The notes: a model not told the origin generated them from the sequence alone. A stretch of 64,000 bases of DNA from Lyophyllum atratum (GCA_014905825.1 JACGCN010000029.1:124001-188000); one strand, 5' to 3'. Counted from the stretch's first letter, positions 34,998 through 47,949 are shown. Made by a program: numbers and translations.

Positions 34998-36264
34998 TTA
35001 GAGGGTTTCGGTGATGGCGACGGAGAAGTCGGAGAAGTACGCGTTCTGGTCCTTGGGGGATGCGAAGTCGGTCGAAGAGCCTGTACGCAGAGTTCGTGAG
35101 TATATGGAACAAATTAGAAACGAGGAAAATGAACGTACCACCGAAGAAGGTCTGCATCTGGATACCACGCATCCTGCCCGAAGCGTTGTCCCTCAGGATG
35201 AGGCCGTCGACCTTGACGACGCTCTTGCCGTTGACGAACAGTTCGAGCTCGCCGTTAGCCTGGCCGACATCGTTGAGACGAACCCGCTCGCTGACGGTGG
35301 TCCACTGGCCGGCGGCGAAGTGGAACGAACCACGGCCGACGGAGGCACCGTAAGTGGGGTTGCACTCGGACATGGGAGCGACGTTGCACTGCTTCTTGTT
35401 GGCGGCGAACTTCGAATCGGTGTAAGGCGGGAGGTAGGTGTAGAACTCTCCAGCACCACCCGCACGCCACATGAGACGGGCCGAGAAGCAGGCAGCAGAT
35501 CGGCGTCCTCCAGAGCAGCTAACGGCGACCTCATCGCTGTCTCCTCCATCTGTTGATGAATGAGTTATAAATAGACCGCGCTATCAAGATCACTGTCAAG
35601 ACTTACAGATACCAGGCAGCTTGCCACCCTTCTGCCAACCGAACCCATCCTCGAAGAATACGGAGTAGCCGAAGGTGGCCTCCTTGGCCGTGCTCAGGTC
35701 AACGGAGCTAGGACCGGGAGCATAGAAAGACAGACCACCCTGGGGCTTGTGCGTGAAGGTGTACGAGCCCTTCGGGTAGTGTGCCCGCATAGCCTTCTTG
35801 CCGTTGACGTTAACGTAGTCGTGAGAAAGGGCGGAGAGGAGCTTGGTGGGTTGCAGGGTGGCGTCAGACAAAGGAAGGGGGTTGGGGGCGATGGAGGAGG
35901 TGGACCATGACTTGGAGAAGCCAGAGACGGGGAAGAGTGCACCGAGAGCACCGTTAGCGGCCAGAGTCTTCGCGGGAGGCGGTGAAGCAGAAGACTTGGT
36001 CGGCTTCGCCGAGGTGGTGTGCTCACCCTTGACGGTGCTGGTGTGCTCACCCTTGCCGGTGCTAGTGGAAGTATCATCATCGCCCTTGACAACAGAGGTC
36101 TTGTTGCCACCATGGTGCGATTCATGAGCAGAAGGAACGGCGGTGGGTACGGCTGTGGGCACAGCGATGGAGGAATGAGGGCGGCAAGCGCGACGACCGT
36201 GAGGCATCGCGTTGGCGAAGAGGATGGCGGCAAGGAGGAAAAGGAGGGTCTTCTGTGCGTACAT
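34998..36264 (-). CDS. Secreted polysaccharide lyase, PL14-like
   Basis: The ATG at 36264 opens MYAQKTLLFLLAAILFANAM, a signal peptide. A Ser/Thr/Lys-rich linker with two KGEHT units (about residues 70-100) precedes the catalytic part. The catalytic part carries SALSHDYVNVNGKKAMRAHY, KGSYTFTHKPQGGLSFYAPG and ATFGYSVFFEDGFGWQKGGK with LPGI. It continues in the next exon with RLMWRAGGAGEFYTYLPPYT, FHFAAGQWTTVSERVRLND, ELELFVNGKSVVKVDGLILR and RMRGIQMQTFFGG. The final exon carries DQNAYFSDFSVAITETL, with TAA at 34998-35000. The layout matches fungal proteins related to alginate and glucuronan lyases of family PL14. Two introns are evident. The substrate is inferred to be a polyuronide, without direct support. 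Confidence 0.85.
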
Positions 36265-37612
36265 GGTGAAAGAATAGAACGGGTGCGTGAAAGAAAGTCG
36301 TTGGGAAGCCTGGAAAGAAAGACTTGGACAACGGGAAGGAAAACGACCGACTGGGCGGATAGAACGAGGGACAAGGAATGAAAGATGGGGGGCTTATATA
36401 CGGGGCAAACCAAGGAGAGAACAAATGATGGAAGCGAAAATTTCGGCGGTACCTCCAGGTGGCCTTGGCACGCGTCGATCTTAGATCCATCATTGTTGAA
36501 CCACGATCATGATAGAGGCCGGATTGTGACCATTCATCCCGCCCACAAATGGGCGCTATCCCAGTGGAAGAGCCGCTTCGGATGACCGAGAATCCATAGG
36601 ACGGTCCAAATTTCCTGTAAAATTTCACATCGGCATGCTTTTTTTTCCTCCTCAATTTTCTACGGATGTTTTTTTTTCTTTTCCGCAGACCATGTTCCTT
36701 GAATTAGCACAGGAAGTAGCATAATGGTCACCAAGAGATTCCAAATGATGATAGGTTCCGGCGTTGGAGCTCCGCAGTAGTAGCCATACGGGAGCGTGAG
36801 GAAGCTTGTTGTGGGGTGGTGGTGGGGAAAGCACCCGGAAGAATTCACGGGTGACGTCGAGTTAGAGGTTCATGCCGGGAAGCCGAGATTACTCAGACGT
36901 TCAACGGTGCTGTAAAAATTCATTCAAAAAATCCAATCGGCTGCGGTTGAGGTCAGGATACCTTACCGCAGCCCTCTAGTTGCTATTTTCTTCCGAGAAA
37001 TTGAAGAGTGGGAGCTCAGTGTTGTTATCGCTTTTTGCCCGCAGCGTAAATCAAAACAACACAGAGGAAAACTGATTAGATAAGATTTGCCGTTCTAGAT
37101 CTAAACGAAATTATATCGCAAATTCACAAAAGGGACGGGGCAACTCTTGAACTCAATAAAATTGGGGTGCTGCGTAAGTATATCGAAATTGACTTTACGT
37201 CTATCCGTTGGCAACTTCTTTGAGCCACACCGCGATAACCCTGGAAACTTTGCCGGGTGATCACTCCTGCAGGGATAATGCTAAAGATGCAGCACAGCCA
37301 CCGCAGCTTGTTTGCTAAACAAAGGGCCTGGCAAACAATGGCCCCATGCTGGCTCCATGTGCATCTGCGTCCACACGAATGACAGGTTACTATGGGTACG
37401 TGCGATCCTCTGTAGTAACTAAAATAGACAATTAGCGTAAGAGGAATAGGAAATGCTATACCCTCAAAGAGAGAAGCCATATACTCCGCTAATACATGTC
37501 GAAGTAGGATCAGGAGCATGCATGTAGGATGAAAACATTTCGAGTGCGCCAGGATTACATACAGATTTACATATACGACTTCACGTCAGAGCGGGATCTT
37601 CACAGCAGCCCG
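36265..37612. other. Intergenic: PL14-like gene promoter and further non-coding sequence
   Basis: The left side holds the promoter of the secreted lyase. From 36840 to 37612 no recognisable coding sequence was found. Confidence 0.45.
36393..36400 (-). promoter_or_regulatory. Probable TATA box of the PL14-like gene
   Basis: The minus strand reads TATATAAG about 130 bases before the ATG at 36264. Confidence 0.55.
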
Positions 37613-39355
37613 TCATGGTGGAACATCTCCAGCATTCGCATCCTGCGTCTTATTAGTCTCGTCCCTGATCCCTCCCTGCGCAAAGCTCAAAATGCCAGCC
37701 ATATCCAGCTGCTGCACCACCGACTCTGCCGTGTACACGTCCATCTCTCCTAACACCTTGTTCACGGCGTCCAATTCGCCCTTCTTCAGAGCCTCCTGGA
37801 AGTCCTCCGGGAACGCCTCGAACACGTCCCACCGGAACTGCAACGCCTTCCGCACCTCCTCGATATCGAGGCCCTCAGTCTCGGGGCCCTCCAGCACCAA
37901 CTCCTCCGGCGGTGGCCCGTCAGGCACGTTGAATGAGATGGTCTGGTCCGGGTTCTCGGGGACGAGCTGGATCTGCTCTTTTCCAGAGGACTCGGCTTCC
38001 TCTTTGAGAGAGATATTGACACGTTCGGCTAGGTGCTGGTAGGTCCCTTCCATGTCGTTCACAAACACGCTCTCGGCTCGTGGATCGCCCGAGATCATCC
38101 TGAGGTGAACAATCGAGTTTAGTAATTGACATCGAAGCACGATAGTTATAGGAAAGGGCATACTTCTGGAAAAACACGCGGACACCATCTTTCCCGAGCT
38201 TTTCACAGTACTGCAACAGAAGGCTCTGGTGGACGCATTGTTTGGCGTATTTCGCATTGCCTGCGCTCTGGGCGCGGAAGGCAGCAACGAGGAGTGCGTC
38301 AGAGGCTCCAGGCACTACGACGTCGCGGTGGGACTGGATAAACTCGAAAGCTTTCTCATACGCTCGCACCGGGATCTCAGAGAAAGCCTTCAACGAGGGT
38401 GTCAGCTCGGGCAGGGCTTCCTCCTCCTCAGACTCGTCATCAGACGTGGAAGTTGTCTCGGGTTTAGAGGAGGAGCTTGCAGCTGCGGCTTTAGGGTTGA
38501 GGACCTCGTACTCCGTCTTCTTCGTCTCATTCCCTTTACCGATCTTGGCGTTCGGCACGGGCTTGGGTTCCGGGGGTGGGGGGACGTACTATACAAGAAC
38601 TTGATTAATACTAAAATAAACTGGGCGATATTGGTCATCGGAAAGACATACCTTACTTGAAAACCCTTCATGGATATCGTCCGTCGTGATATGTTTCCTT
38701 TGCTCCGCCTCTTCTTTCTCAAGCTCCCTGGTGTCTCTATCAATTGTCTCCTTCAACCGTTTAACATGATCCGCCATTCCGCTCGCAAGGAACTTTGCAA
38801 TCTTTTCCTCGCGCTCCGCCTCAGGCGTGCCGGCTTCCTTGACTTTGTGGCGTGCCTCTTCGCCTACTTGCTTGAGTAGGGACAGCAGCATGCCGTCATA
38901 TGTCTGCTCCAACTTGGTGGGGTCATTCGTTGGTGGGCAGTCGCGCGATGGATTCTTCTCTAGCTGCTCAACGAGCGAGTTGAAGTACGCAGTAGGTGGG
39001 GTGGATGGAGCGGGATTAGCGAGGGTATTGGCGATTTCTGTGATACGTGGAAGGAGGACGTTGTTGCAGGCGATCTGGGCGCGCAGCTTCGCAATCTGGT
39101 GCTTGCGCATCTCACGCTTCTCGTGGATGTCGCGTTGTTTCCAACTGCGATGAGGATCGCGCATGAGTTAGAAGGACACAAGACAGCATACGGATACGTA
39201 CCGAATGAGCGATTTTTTATCGACATTGGGGTGACCCTCGATGTCGGAATCGTCTGAAAGCTGGAGGTCGGGCAGGCGTTAGTCTAATCAGCACGAGATG
39301 GTCCTGATTAGGACTGTACCTCTAGCTGGTCCCACTTGCTGTAGTTCAATGGCAT
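37613..39355 (-). CDS. CDC37: Hsp90 co-chaperone Cdc37
   Basis: Cdc37 loads protein kinases onto Hsp90. The ATG at 39353-39355 opens MPLNYSKWDQLE, spliced to LSDDSDIEGHPNVDKKSLIR and WKQRDIHEKREMRKHQIAKL. The serine in the LSDDSD segment corresponds to the CK2 site that controls the family. A long charged coiled coil follows (MADHVKRLKETIDRDTRELE). The Hsp90-binding middle domain comes next: AFSEIPVRAYEKAFEFIQSH, KQCVHQSLLLQYCEKLG and GVRVFFQKM. The C-terminal domain includes GLDIEEVRKALQFRWDVFEA and ESVVQQLDMAGILSF. The stop is at 37613. At least four short introns are present. Confidence 0.95.
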
Positions 39356-40793
39356 GTTGTCCACGTGTACTGAGGAAGAGGTGTTGAATTGAAAGAGAGA
39401 AGGCAACTATGTAGAGATCAAATAATACCTTCGCAAGTTCGAAGGCGGCTAAGTATGACAGGCAGTCGAACTTTCTGGAATTCATTTCCATGGGCGCCTC
39501 TTCAACACACGAATTTTGGCAAATTTCTGTTTAGTATAGGCGAATGGCTGCTTGAGCCCATGCTAGTCCAAGTCGTTATGAACTGATTGAAGTTCGAGCA
39601 GGGAATGGCAATTATCGACTCGGAGGATAGGCAGCCGGCATCTTCGGCATTTTCATGGCTCTGCCAAACTGCCAGTACAGCCACCGTAGGCCAGGTCAGT
39701 ACTCCCATCTTCGTCGCAACGGCATGAAAAGCTCCGCTCGCGCAGGGGGTATCTAGCTACAACACAAGACGCGCAGGCGAAGCACCTCTCCTTTACGGTG
39801 GTAAGCAACTCACTATACCCCGCTATGTTGAAGTTGCTAAGTAATCTCCGCGTACTAGATTGCGCGTAGGCACTGAAATAGCCACCTGGTGGCGAGCAAT
39901 ACATCATTTATGACTATCGTTCTTCCGTCTATCAGGGTCTCTGGATGCGGAAGCTAGTCTCCGTCTTTACTCGAATAAGTGCGCGACGCCAGGTCTATCT
40001 TCGACCCGCTCAGGATAAGTGGGAGGTCCCTGCCCGCTCTGCACGCCTATTATGTTGGCCGACAGGCTCGACGCGTCTTTGAAGATGGCTCACAAGGCCT
40101 ATAACGCCTTAAGCCCGCAGAGAGCATATGGGGAGATATCAAGGCTGGGAAATCAGGTCCCAAGGACCAACTAGCGGTAGAGAAGCTAAATAGGGTTGCA
40201 CAGAATCAGTTTGAGAAGCTCCCCACGAGCTGCTGGGCGAGATTCCCCTGTTCATGATCTGGTTCGACTTGGCGAACTCATTGGTATCATTTCTGTGTGC
40301 AGCCGCTGACGCTGCGTCACATGGCACATGCCAAATCTTTGGGAGACTCTATTGCTCATGAGCTCGCGGATCTGTCCCTTAGACTGTTCGAGCCATAGGG
40401 AGAGTTTACGGCCTGGCGCCTTCCGAACGGACGTCAAAGTTGGGCTCACATCGCATGTCGGTTGGCTATCCCAGGACAGATAGGCGCGAGATAAAGCCAC
40501 GTTATAGGTGCTGTAGAGAGCCCTTCGAAGATTGACAGCCCATCACAATTTACGACAGATTGGCGGTGGATGCAGTACGCTCCTCCAAATTCATCGCGGT
40601 TGTTCAAATATTGCTGATGCATACCTCGTTACACAGCTTGCATCAATTTCCCAGCCTCCACAGCAATGAAAGCTACAAATTTGCGAACCTTGCCTGCGTC
40701 TTTGTCTTCGGTCCCAACTTTGATCTTCTAGGGAATCTTCTAGCCCGAGTAGAGTGCCTTCAACGGTTGCGTCGCTTCCGCAGCCACAGCAGA
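39356..40793. other. Intergenic or unresolved 5' region
   Basis: No recognisable gene was found. An open frame from 40560 continues into the membrane protein gene below and might include an upstream coding exon, but the sequence before 40794 lacks family character. Confidence 0.4.
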
Positions 40794-42077
40794 ATGGCGT
40801 CGTTCGTGGGGGGCGATCGCAGCACTTATGACATTGTTCAAAGCTGCTTGCTTACCCTTTATATCTGCACCTGGGTCACGATCCATGTGGGGATCAAGCC
40901 GCCCGACCGACACGTTAAGAACATGATGGAGAAATTGTTCTACTCCTTTGCCGCCGTATTAGTTCCGGAAATAATGCTGTCAATGGCGTTTATGGACTGG
41001 TACGAGGCAAGGGAATCATTGCGTATGATCAGGAGGTGGACTAAGAAGTGTCGTGGTTCGTCGTTCTTTTGATACGCTACTTCTCGAGAGCCTGATACAG
41101 AGGATTTTGCAGAGAAGGCCCCACACAACGCTGATGATTTTAAGTTCGCGGACGAATGGACTATGACCCACTCAATGTTTCACCATATGTCTGGATTCAG
41201 AGCCTCCGTGGATGGGCAACCTCGAATCCCTAAACGTCCAGGCATCGATCCTACCCACGACATCATTTACACACCAGCCAATATTCTCTTCCTTGCTCAG
41301 AGGAACATCGTCTCGTTGACTGAGTTGGAGCATGCTATCGATGACCGCAGCAAGGCTGACGCCCTTTCCAAGGCCGTTGCTTGCACACAGGTCTTCTGGT
41401 TTCTCATCAAATGTGCAGCTCGGGTCCAGAGGCGTTTACCGATCACAGAGCTGGAGGTCACCACGGCCTCATTTGTCATTGTATGCATGACTTGCTACTT
41501 ATTCTGGTGGAACAAACCCATGGATGTAAAAACCCATGTCTACATATATATCACTCAGGCTCAGGCGAACGAGATGCTCAAATACACCACTGACGAGCAT
41601 GACCTACGTACTCAAAGGTTTTGGGTCGATAATTTCGACGTTTGGATCAGAACCACACTCTCCCTCTTCGGCGCCGTCTTCGGCGGCTTGCACTGCTTGG
41701 CATGGTCCATCCACTTTCCCACCACTACGGAACGACTCCTCTGGCGCATCAGCAGCCTCTGTATCACCTTTATACCGCCCGTTGGCACCTACCTCTACCA
41801 TGGCTTAAACGAGCATTCCTTTAAGCATGCCCTCTGGCCTATAGCTGGCATATTCGCAAGCCCAGAATCATCCTACTACGGTCAGGGATACCGCAACATG
41901 AAAATTGGGTTGAGGGAGTGGAGGGATGCTGTTGCTGCCATCCTCATGATCTTCCTGGGGCTGGCATATGTTACAGCTCGCTTAACGCTCATCGTCGAGG
42001 CATTCACTTGTCTTCGTTCCATGCCAGAGGCGGTACATACCAATGTAGATTGGACAACATACATACCACACCTGTGA
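40794..42077 (+). CDS. Polytopic membrane protein of unknown function
   Basis: The start is placed at MASFVGGDRSTYDIVQSCLL. The opening GDRSTYDIVQSCLLTLYICTW resembles a large Agaricomycete family of unknown function. An in-frame TGA at 41070 falls within a likely 45-base intron (41056-41100, donor GTTCGT, acceptor ATACAG) that keeps the frame: KKCR joins EDFAEKAP. The second exon has DEWTMTHSMFHHMSGFRA, LELEVTT-type helices and FVIVCMTCYLFWWNKPMDV. It continues with TTLSLFGAVFGGLHCLAWSI and AVAAILMIFLGLAYVTARLT. There are about five hydrophobic segments. The donor is not a perfect consensus, so an inactivating stop cannot be excluded. No pathway is assigned. Confidence 0.65.
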
Positions 42078-42397
42078 TAGTTGCTCTATTACTTCGGATT
42101 TTCTTGAGCTAATCCAGATCTGTAAGATATGAGACTAGTTATGCAGTACATATATTACGCAGATGAGAGATGGTGTTTGCGCAGAGATAGTGGTTTTGAG
42201 TCGCAGGGACGAGGAGGGCATGGGTATTTCCTGCTAAGCCTCCGCAGCCTGTTGGCGATAGTCGCACTGCTTCGCATCTTGAAAAATGAGCATCGAGGGA
42301 AGCGACGGAGAAGGTGGTGTTGGTGGAATGTAAGATTGAAGCCACGCTTGAGATGTTAGTGAGCCCCGGAGTATCACCGAGTTGCAGCTACTACTCT

Positions 42398-42760
42398 CTA
42401 TCTGAGCCATAGACTTTGCGGAGGCTGGCTCCATGATAATGGGTTCAGCTCTTTGGTGCAGTCTTTGACTTCAATTGGGTAAAATTTGAGTATGACCTCT
42501 TCCAAATACGCGAAGCGCGTTAACGCTGCGCGTAGCCTTGTTATACTCTTCAGAAAGGCGTCTTCGGCTGTCGGGAATGTGCAAGTAAGACATCGAAACG
42601 TGCCCAGGAAGAGGCTGATTTGCAGGCCTGGAAGGGCTTCCAGAGCCTTGGCGTCGAGTAGCAACTCTCCAGATGCGGTATGGAAAGCCGTGGAGCTGAA
42701 AATACACCGGGAGGGCCAGGTAATGTAGCCTGGTGGATAAGGTAGCGAGTGTGAACCCAA
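42398..42760 (-). CDS. Hypothetical protein or F-box/LRR gene fragment
   Basis: A frame of 120 codons contains LEALPGLQISLFLGTFRCL, SITRLRAALTRFAYLEEVIL and KFYPIEVKD. The pattern resembles the C-terminal part of basidiomycete F-box/LRR proteins. No F-box or start region could be found upstream before the rhamnose mutarotase gene, so this may be a remnant. Confidence 0.35.
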   Translation of the reverse strand: MGSHSLPYPPGYITWPSRCIFSSTAFHTASGELLLDAKALEALPGLQISLFLGTFRCLTCTFPTAEDAFLKSITRLRAALTRFAYLEEVILKFYPIEVKDCTKELNPLSWSQPPQSLWLR

Positions 42761-42833
42761 GAAAAGGGTTTTAAATGGTCGTTCTTTCTGGAAAATAGCT
42801 TATCCACACAACACGAAACGATTGGACGGTAAA

Positions 42834-43299
42834 CTAGGCTTTCCCTTCGAACCTGAATACCTCTTCCAGTTCCTGTAGACCAAGGATCAGACATAGCTTC
42901 CTGCGATACCGTATTGCATGCGTACCGTCCACCAAGGCGTATCCTTCCCGCTTCCTTCGGCACCCTTTTCGAAGCTCTCCTGCATCCCCTCGGTCACCTT
43001 CCACCACCTTTGCGTCTCGGGATCCTCCGCGACTTTCTTCATATCTCCTTCGTAGTCGTCTCCGACATATTTGAACGTCGCGATCAGAAGCTGGAGAGGT
43101 GGATAGTGGTGAATCGAATAATCGATGATGTGCGCACGCTCCAGTGCAGCAAGGACGGCCGGCCATACTGCGGCATGGATCTCTTTGTAGGCTGCCTCCG
43201 CGGCGGGCTTGAGCTGGGGAGAGCTGTCAGATGTGACGGATAGCCGACATCGATAAAATGACAACGGACTTTGATTATTTGACAGACACGCTTGGACAT
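42834..43299 (-). CDS. L-rhamnose mutarotase (RhaM family)
   Basis: RhaM-type enzymes interconvert the alpha and beta anomers of L-rhamnose. Three exons were assembled. The first gives MSKRVCQIIK (ATG at 43297-43299) and ends at donor GTCCGT. The second gives LKPAAEAAYKEIHAAVWPAV, HIIDYSIHHYPPLQLLIATF, KYVGDDYEGDMKKVAEDPET, QRWWKVTEGMQESF and KDTPWWT. The third gives ELEEVFRFEGKA with the stop at 42834. The N-terminal VCQIIKLKP, the central YSIH and the QRWWK segment are typical of the family, and the length of about 115 residues is usual. The second intron begins GTACGCATG and ends CTACAG. No other rhamnose-pathway gene lies beside it. Confidence 0.92.
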
Positions 43300-43873
43300 T
43301 GGAATGGAAATGATTCTGTCGTCGTGGGCGAGTTCACAGCTCGAAAGACCTGGGTGTTCGAGTTCAAACAGCACCTCAGACTCAGAGGATTAAAAGGCAG
43401 CGGCCCGAAAGGCCCGCTGATGGTCCCATGGTGAAGAAGCACAACGCGACGGGGTCCGTTGAGAAACGAGGACTGATTGACGCGCCAGAACACCTAGAAT
43501 GATCCGCAACCGCAGTAAGGTGGTGGAGAAAATTGGCACAAGATGCGGTGTGAGCCTATGACATGACCCGATAAATGGCAGTCGCCAAGGCCTGGTCAGG
43601 TGGGGTGGGCTGCAGCTCCAAGGCAGGATAGAAAAGGTGGTTGCCGTATACACAGCATAACAGGAGGATTACTGCGATGCCGTTAGAGATTCGTGTTTAA
43701 AGGGCGTGTTTGAGGAGGGGGAGGAGGAGCAATCAATGTATAACCGGCGGACCACCAAGGAATTTCAAACTCCGCACCAGACCTCGGTTCATCAGAGGTT
43801 TGAGACGAAACATCGCAACTCTCAATACATCCCTCGCCATCCCCGATACAAACCACCCAATCCACGAGCAAAC
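43300..43873. other. Intergenic: divergent promoter of the mutarotase and Rab gene
   Basis: No additional coding sequence was recognised between the two divergent starts. Confidence 0.5.
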
Positions 43874-44913
<1,040 letters not shown>

Positions 44914-45322
44914 GCACTTGGAGTTGTAGGCTAAGAGGCGATGTTGCGGGTTTTCCAAGTCGCAGCGCATCTGCGGGACATGTCTTGGGGTGTATGTAGG
45001 TATACATCACGTTCTTCCTCTCCTCCTCACTCTCTACATACTGTAATATCCTTTTTTTGTTCATACTTCGATTCGGAACCATACACATTTGGCTGTATAT
45101 ATACCATTCTAACGCCCCAACTTGGTTAACGTGATGAGATGGCTGCTGGGGTGTGTTGGCGCTGAGGCACAGCCTTCCGGGGACCCCAAAGCACAGTCAA
45201 CAACTTGAAGCGCCTCTTCGGCTTCATTGACGTCTTAATTGGTGTTACGGTGATTATGGGGTGGACTCGAGGTCTGCTTCCTTTTTACAGGAGCGCCTAG
45301 TTATACTGACAATCAGGGTATC

Positions 45323-47074
45323 ATGGTAAGTCTCAAGTTTTCCCAAACATGCTCGTGGTAACGAACTACTCAGGATGTACACCACCGCGACCTAGCTACC
45401 ACCAAGCCCGTTGTCACGGTCGACAGAAACTTCATAGATGAGCTTTTAGCTATACTCTGGGTGGTTGAGTCCAAGGAGCCCTCGAGCACTGAATTCAAGC
45501 CAGTTTGTCGCACTGTACCCCTTGGGCTCCTGGACCTCCCAAACGAAATCCTCCTCTCCATATTCGAGCATATAGAAGATGACCTTTACACACTCGCGCA
45601 GCTCTCGAGGCGTCTCCACCACCTCGCCCTCCCGATCTACCTTGCGCGCAAGGGCATGAGTCCATTCACAGGCGAGCTCGTGCTTTTCGACGAGCGCTCC
45701 GAAGACGTGCTGCAAGCCCTCTCGATCGCTCTCTTCCGTCCCACGCTTAAATGCGTATGGTGCACCTTCAATTTTGAGCGCCCGGTCCTCAAGTACGTGC
45801 GCGGCCTCGTACGGTTGGTGGAGCGCTTGGGGGTGCTGCACGAGGCGCATCTGGACTTCACGAATCTACGCCGTTTTGGAAATCGGGACCGTATAGCGGT
45901 AGATGCTGATTGGAGGGAGCGGGTGTCCGAAGCTATGGGGGACGCGGAGATGGAGGGGGTGGATGTGGACTGGGCGATGGAGTTCCAGGTGCTCCTTGAT
46001 GCGATTCTTGCGAAAGGGTGTAGGACTTTGACTGTGTGCCTCTCGGGATGGGGCACATTCTCGTGCCCGGAAGAGTTGGCATCCTTTATACCGAGTGCGG
46101 GGCGCTTTTCTTGGTGTTTTCGCAAGAATTCCGTGATGGACTGCCTGGCCAGTGGAATCCGGAATCTCTTGGGGAAGGGAAAGGAAGCAACGACGAGGCC
46201 TCGTATGGCCGGGCTCCTTGAGACCTTCAACCTTCACTCAGCCATGCTATTGCAGGCCGAGCTCTGCACGTGGACCATACGAACGCTCAATACATCAAGT
46301 ATTTCCACACTATCCTTGAGAAACCTCGATATACACCCGGAGGCGTGGGCCATCATCCTGCCATCTATTGCCCTACCCCTCCTCTCCGCCCTGTCTATCG
46401 ACTTGTGCTCCATACGATACCCCGAACTTACTGACTTTCTGCAGCGGCACCCCCACGTTCAGCGCCTTTACCTCGGTCGCAGCCTTCGTGAGCCTCCGTC
46501 AGAAGCTTTGCCACCGAGCGACTTCCTCTGTAGCGCAACACACCTCTCAGCCGCTCCAGTCTACCTAAACCACCTCCTCGCACTGGATAGCTCCCTCCCG
46601 GCACTCAAAACCCTCTCCATAATCGCACGTGTCCACCACGGACGCCATTTCGATTTCGGGATCATGAATAACACCCTCCTGCCCATCGTCCCCCGGCTCC
46701 TCGGCGGGCCCGGACCCGCGCGCGTCGAGCTCACTCTCGAGCTCTCTTTCGAATCCAGCTCCGACGACTGGATGCTGCTCGATGTCGCGCCCGATACCCG
46801 CCTCATCGCGCTCATGCAGTACATCTCGCGGCTCGATCTGCACATCACGCAGTATCGCCTCCCAGCCGAGGTTGTTGCGCGCCTTCCGAGGTGGATGGGG
46901 CTGTTCCCCGCCCTGAAAGAGGTGGTGATGCGCTCGCCGTCACAGGACGGGCCGACGGAGCCTGGGGAGAGGCTGGCGTATATAAGCGCCATTTTCAAAA
47001 GGTGTTCGAGGTTGGAGGTGGTGGGGATCAATGGGGTGATGAGGGATCTTGATGGGTGGGTTACGCAGGATTAA
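45323..47074 (+). CDS. F-box protein
   Basis: No ATG opens the large frame itself. An ATG at 45323-45325 followed at once by donor GTAAGT, with acceptor ending at 45373, gives M joined to DVHHRDLATTKPVVTVDRNF in frame. The F-box lies at about residues 55-95: LLDLPNEILLSIFEHIEDDL and YTLAQLSRRLHHLALPIYL. The rest is LRR-like: LRNLDIHPEAWAIILPSIAL, LLSALSIDLCSIRYPELTDF, LQRHPHVQRLYLGRSL and LPALKTLSIIARVHHGRHF. The F-box would bind Skp1 in an SCF ubiquitin ligase, with the repeats selecting an unknown substrate. The stop is at 47072-47074. The microexon start is an inference. Confidence 0.82.
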
Positions 47075-47293
47075 AGAGACGTGTCAGGGTGGTAGGCCGT
47101 TTTGGATGGTGGCGGTTTTCTTGACTTGTTTATATGCTATGCTGCTGCTTTTTTGATACCATCTTGACGAGTTATACCATGCCTTATCTTGTAGATCTTC
47201 TGAATATAATAAACAGACTGAAATATATCGATTGGACCAATCCTTGCCTCGCAGTGCCTCCATGTATCTGATGGAGTCAAGGGTTAATCCAGC

Positions 47294-47711
47294 CAGGCGC
47301 TTGCTGGTTGTTCTAGCTTGGAACAGGGGTAGACTCTGGCGTGCCCACAGGCTCCGGGGGTCAGATGTCACTTAATACTCACGGGAAAGTAGGAATATGG
47401 CTTGGTTGTCCCCGGCTGCACAATATGTCTAGGGTAGGGGATAGCATGGCGGTGCCAAAAGAACAAGAAAAAACTCTCTGCCTGGGAGTCGAACCCAGCT
47501 TTCGCGCGATCAATTCATTACACGCTTAGATATGACAAGCGCGTGTACTAACCGATATACTAGCAAAGACGACAGAATAGATCAGGCAAACAATAACATA
47601 ACCTAATGTGCATCGACAAGTTGTACTACTTACTTCCACGCTGGTCCTACCCTACGCTTTGATTTTACTATAGATGGAAGGCAACATAGCTAGCATACCC
47701 TTGATCTGGCT
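47294..47711. repeat. Tandem duplication, unit 1 (contains tRNA-Asp)
   Basis: This roughly 418-base unit resembles the unit at 47950-48370 along its whole length. Matching landmarks are GGTCAGATGTCACTTAATA, TAGCATGGCGGTGCCAAAAG, the tRNA itself and AGCTAGCATACCCTTGATC. The units are in direct orientation. Confidence 0.85.
47474..47569 (-). tRNA. tRNA-Asp(GTC), intron-containing, copy 1
   Basis: On the minus strand the acceptor TCTTTGC pairs with GCAGAGA. The D-arm GTAT..GTAC, anticodon stem CGCGC with GCGCG, and T-arm CTGGG TTCGACT CCCAG are all intact. The loop TTGTCA plus C gives anticodon GTC (aspartate). An intron of about 24 bases follows position 37. Confidence 0.9.
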
Positions 47712-47949
47712 TCTCTCAAAAAAGATCGTGATTGCACTGTTTCTTACACTGGCCTGACAATTGTGGTGACCACAGTATGTACACTCCGAGGAACACGTAC
47801 TGTAGTCCATCTTATGTTTGACCCCTGAGACTCATATCTGTATAAATGAAATGATCATTATCATCAGAGGCCTGCCAATGGCCAGTGGCCACACATATCG
47901 GAGTCGTATGCATTTGTTACTTCCTCCTGGAATGCGAGCGCCTTTCAAC

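Noticed and set aside
35011..35556. Plus-strand frame of 181 codons opposite the PL14-like gene
   Set aside because: It is a shadow of the conserved exon on the minus strand, which carries recognisable PL14-type motifs and fitting splice sites.
47084..47371. Minus-strand frame of 95 codons downstream of the F-box gene
   Set aside because: It overlaps the 3' end of the F-box gene and the start of the duplicated unit and has no recognisable protein features.
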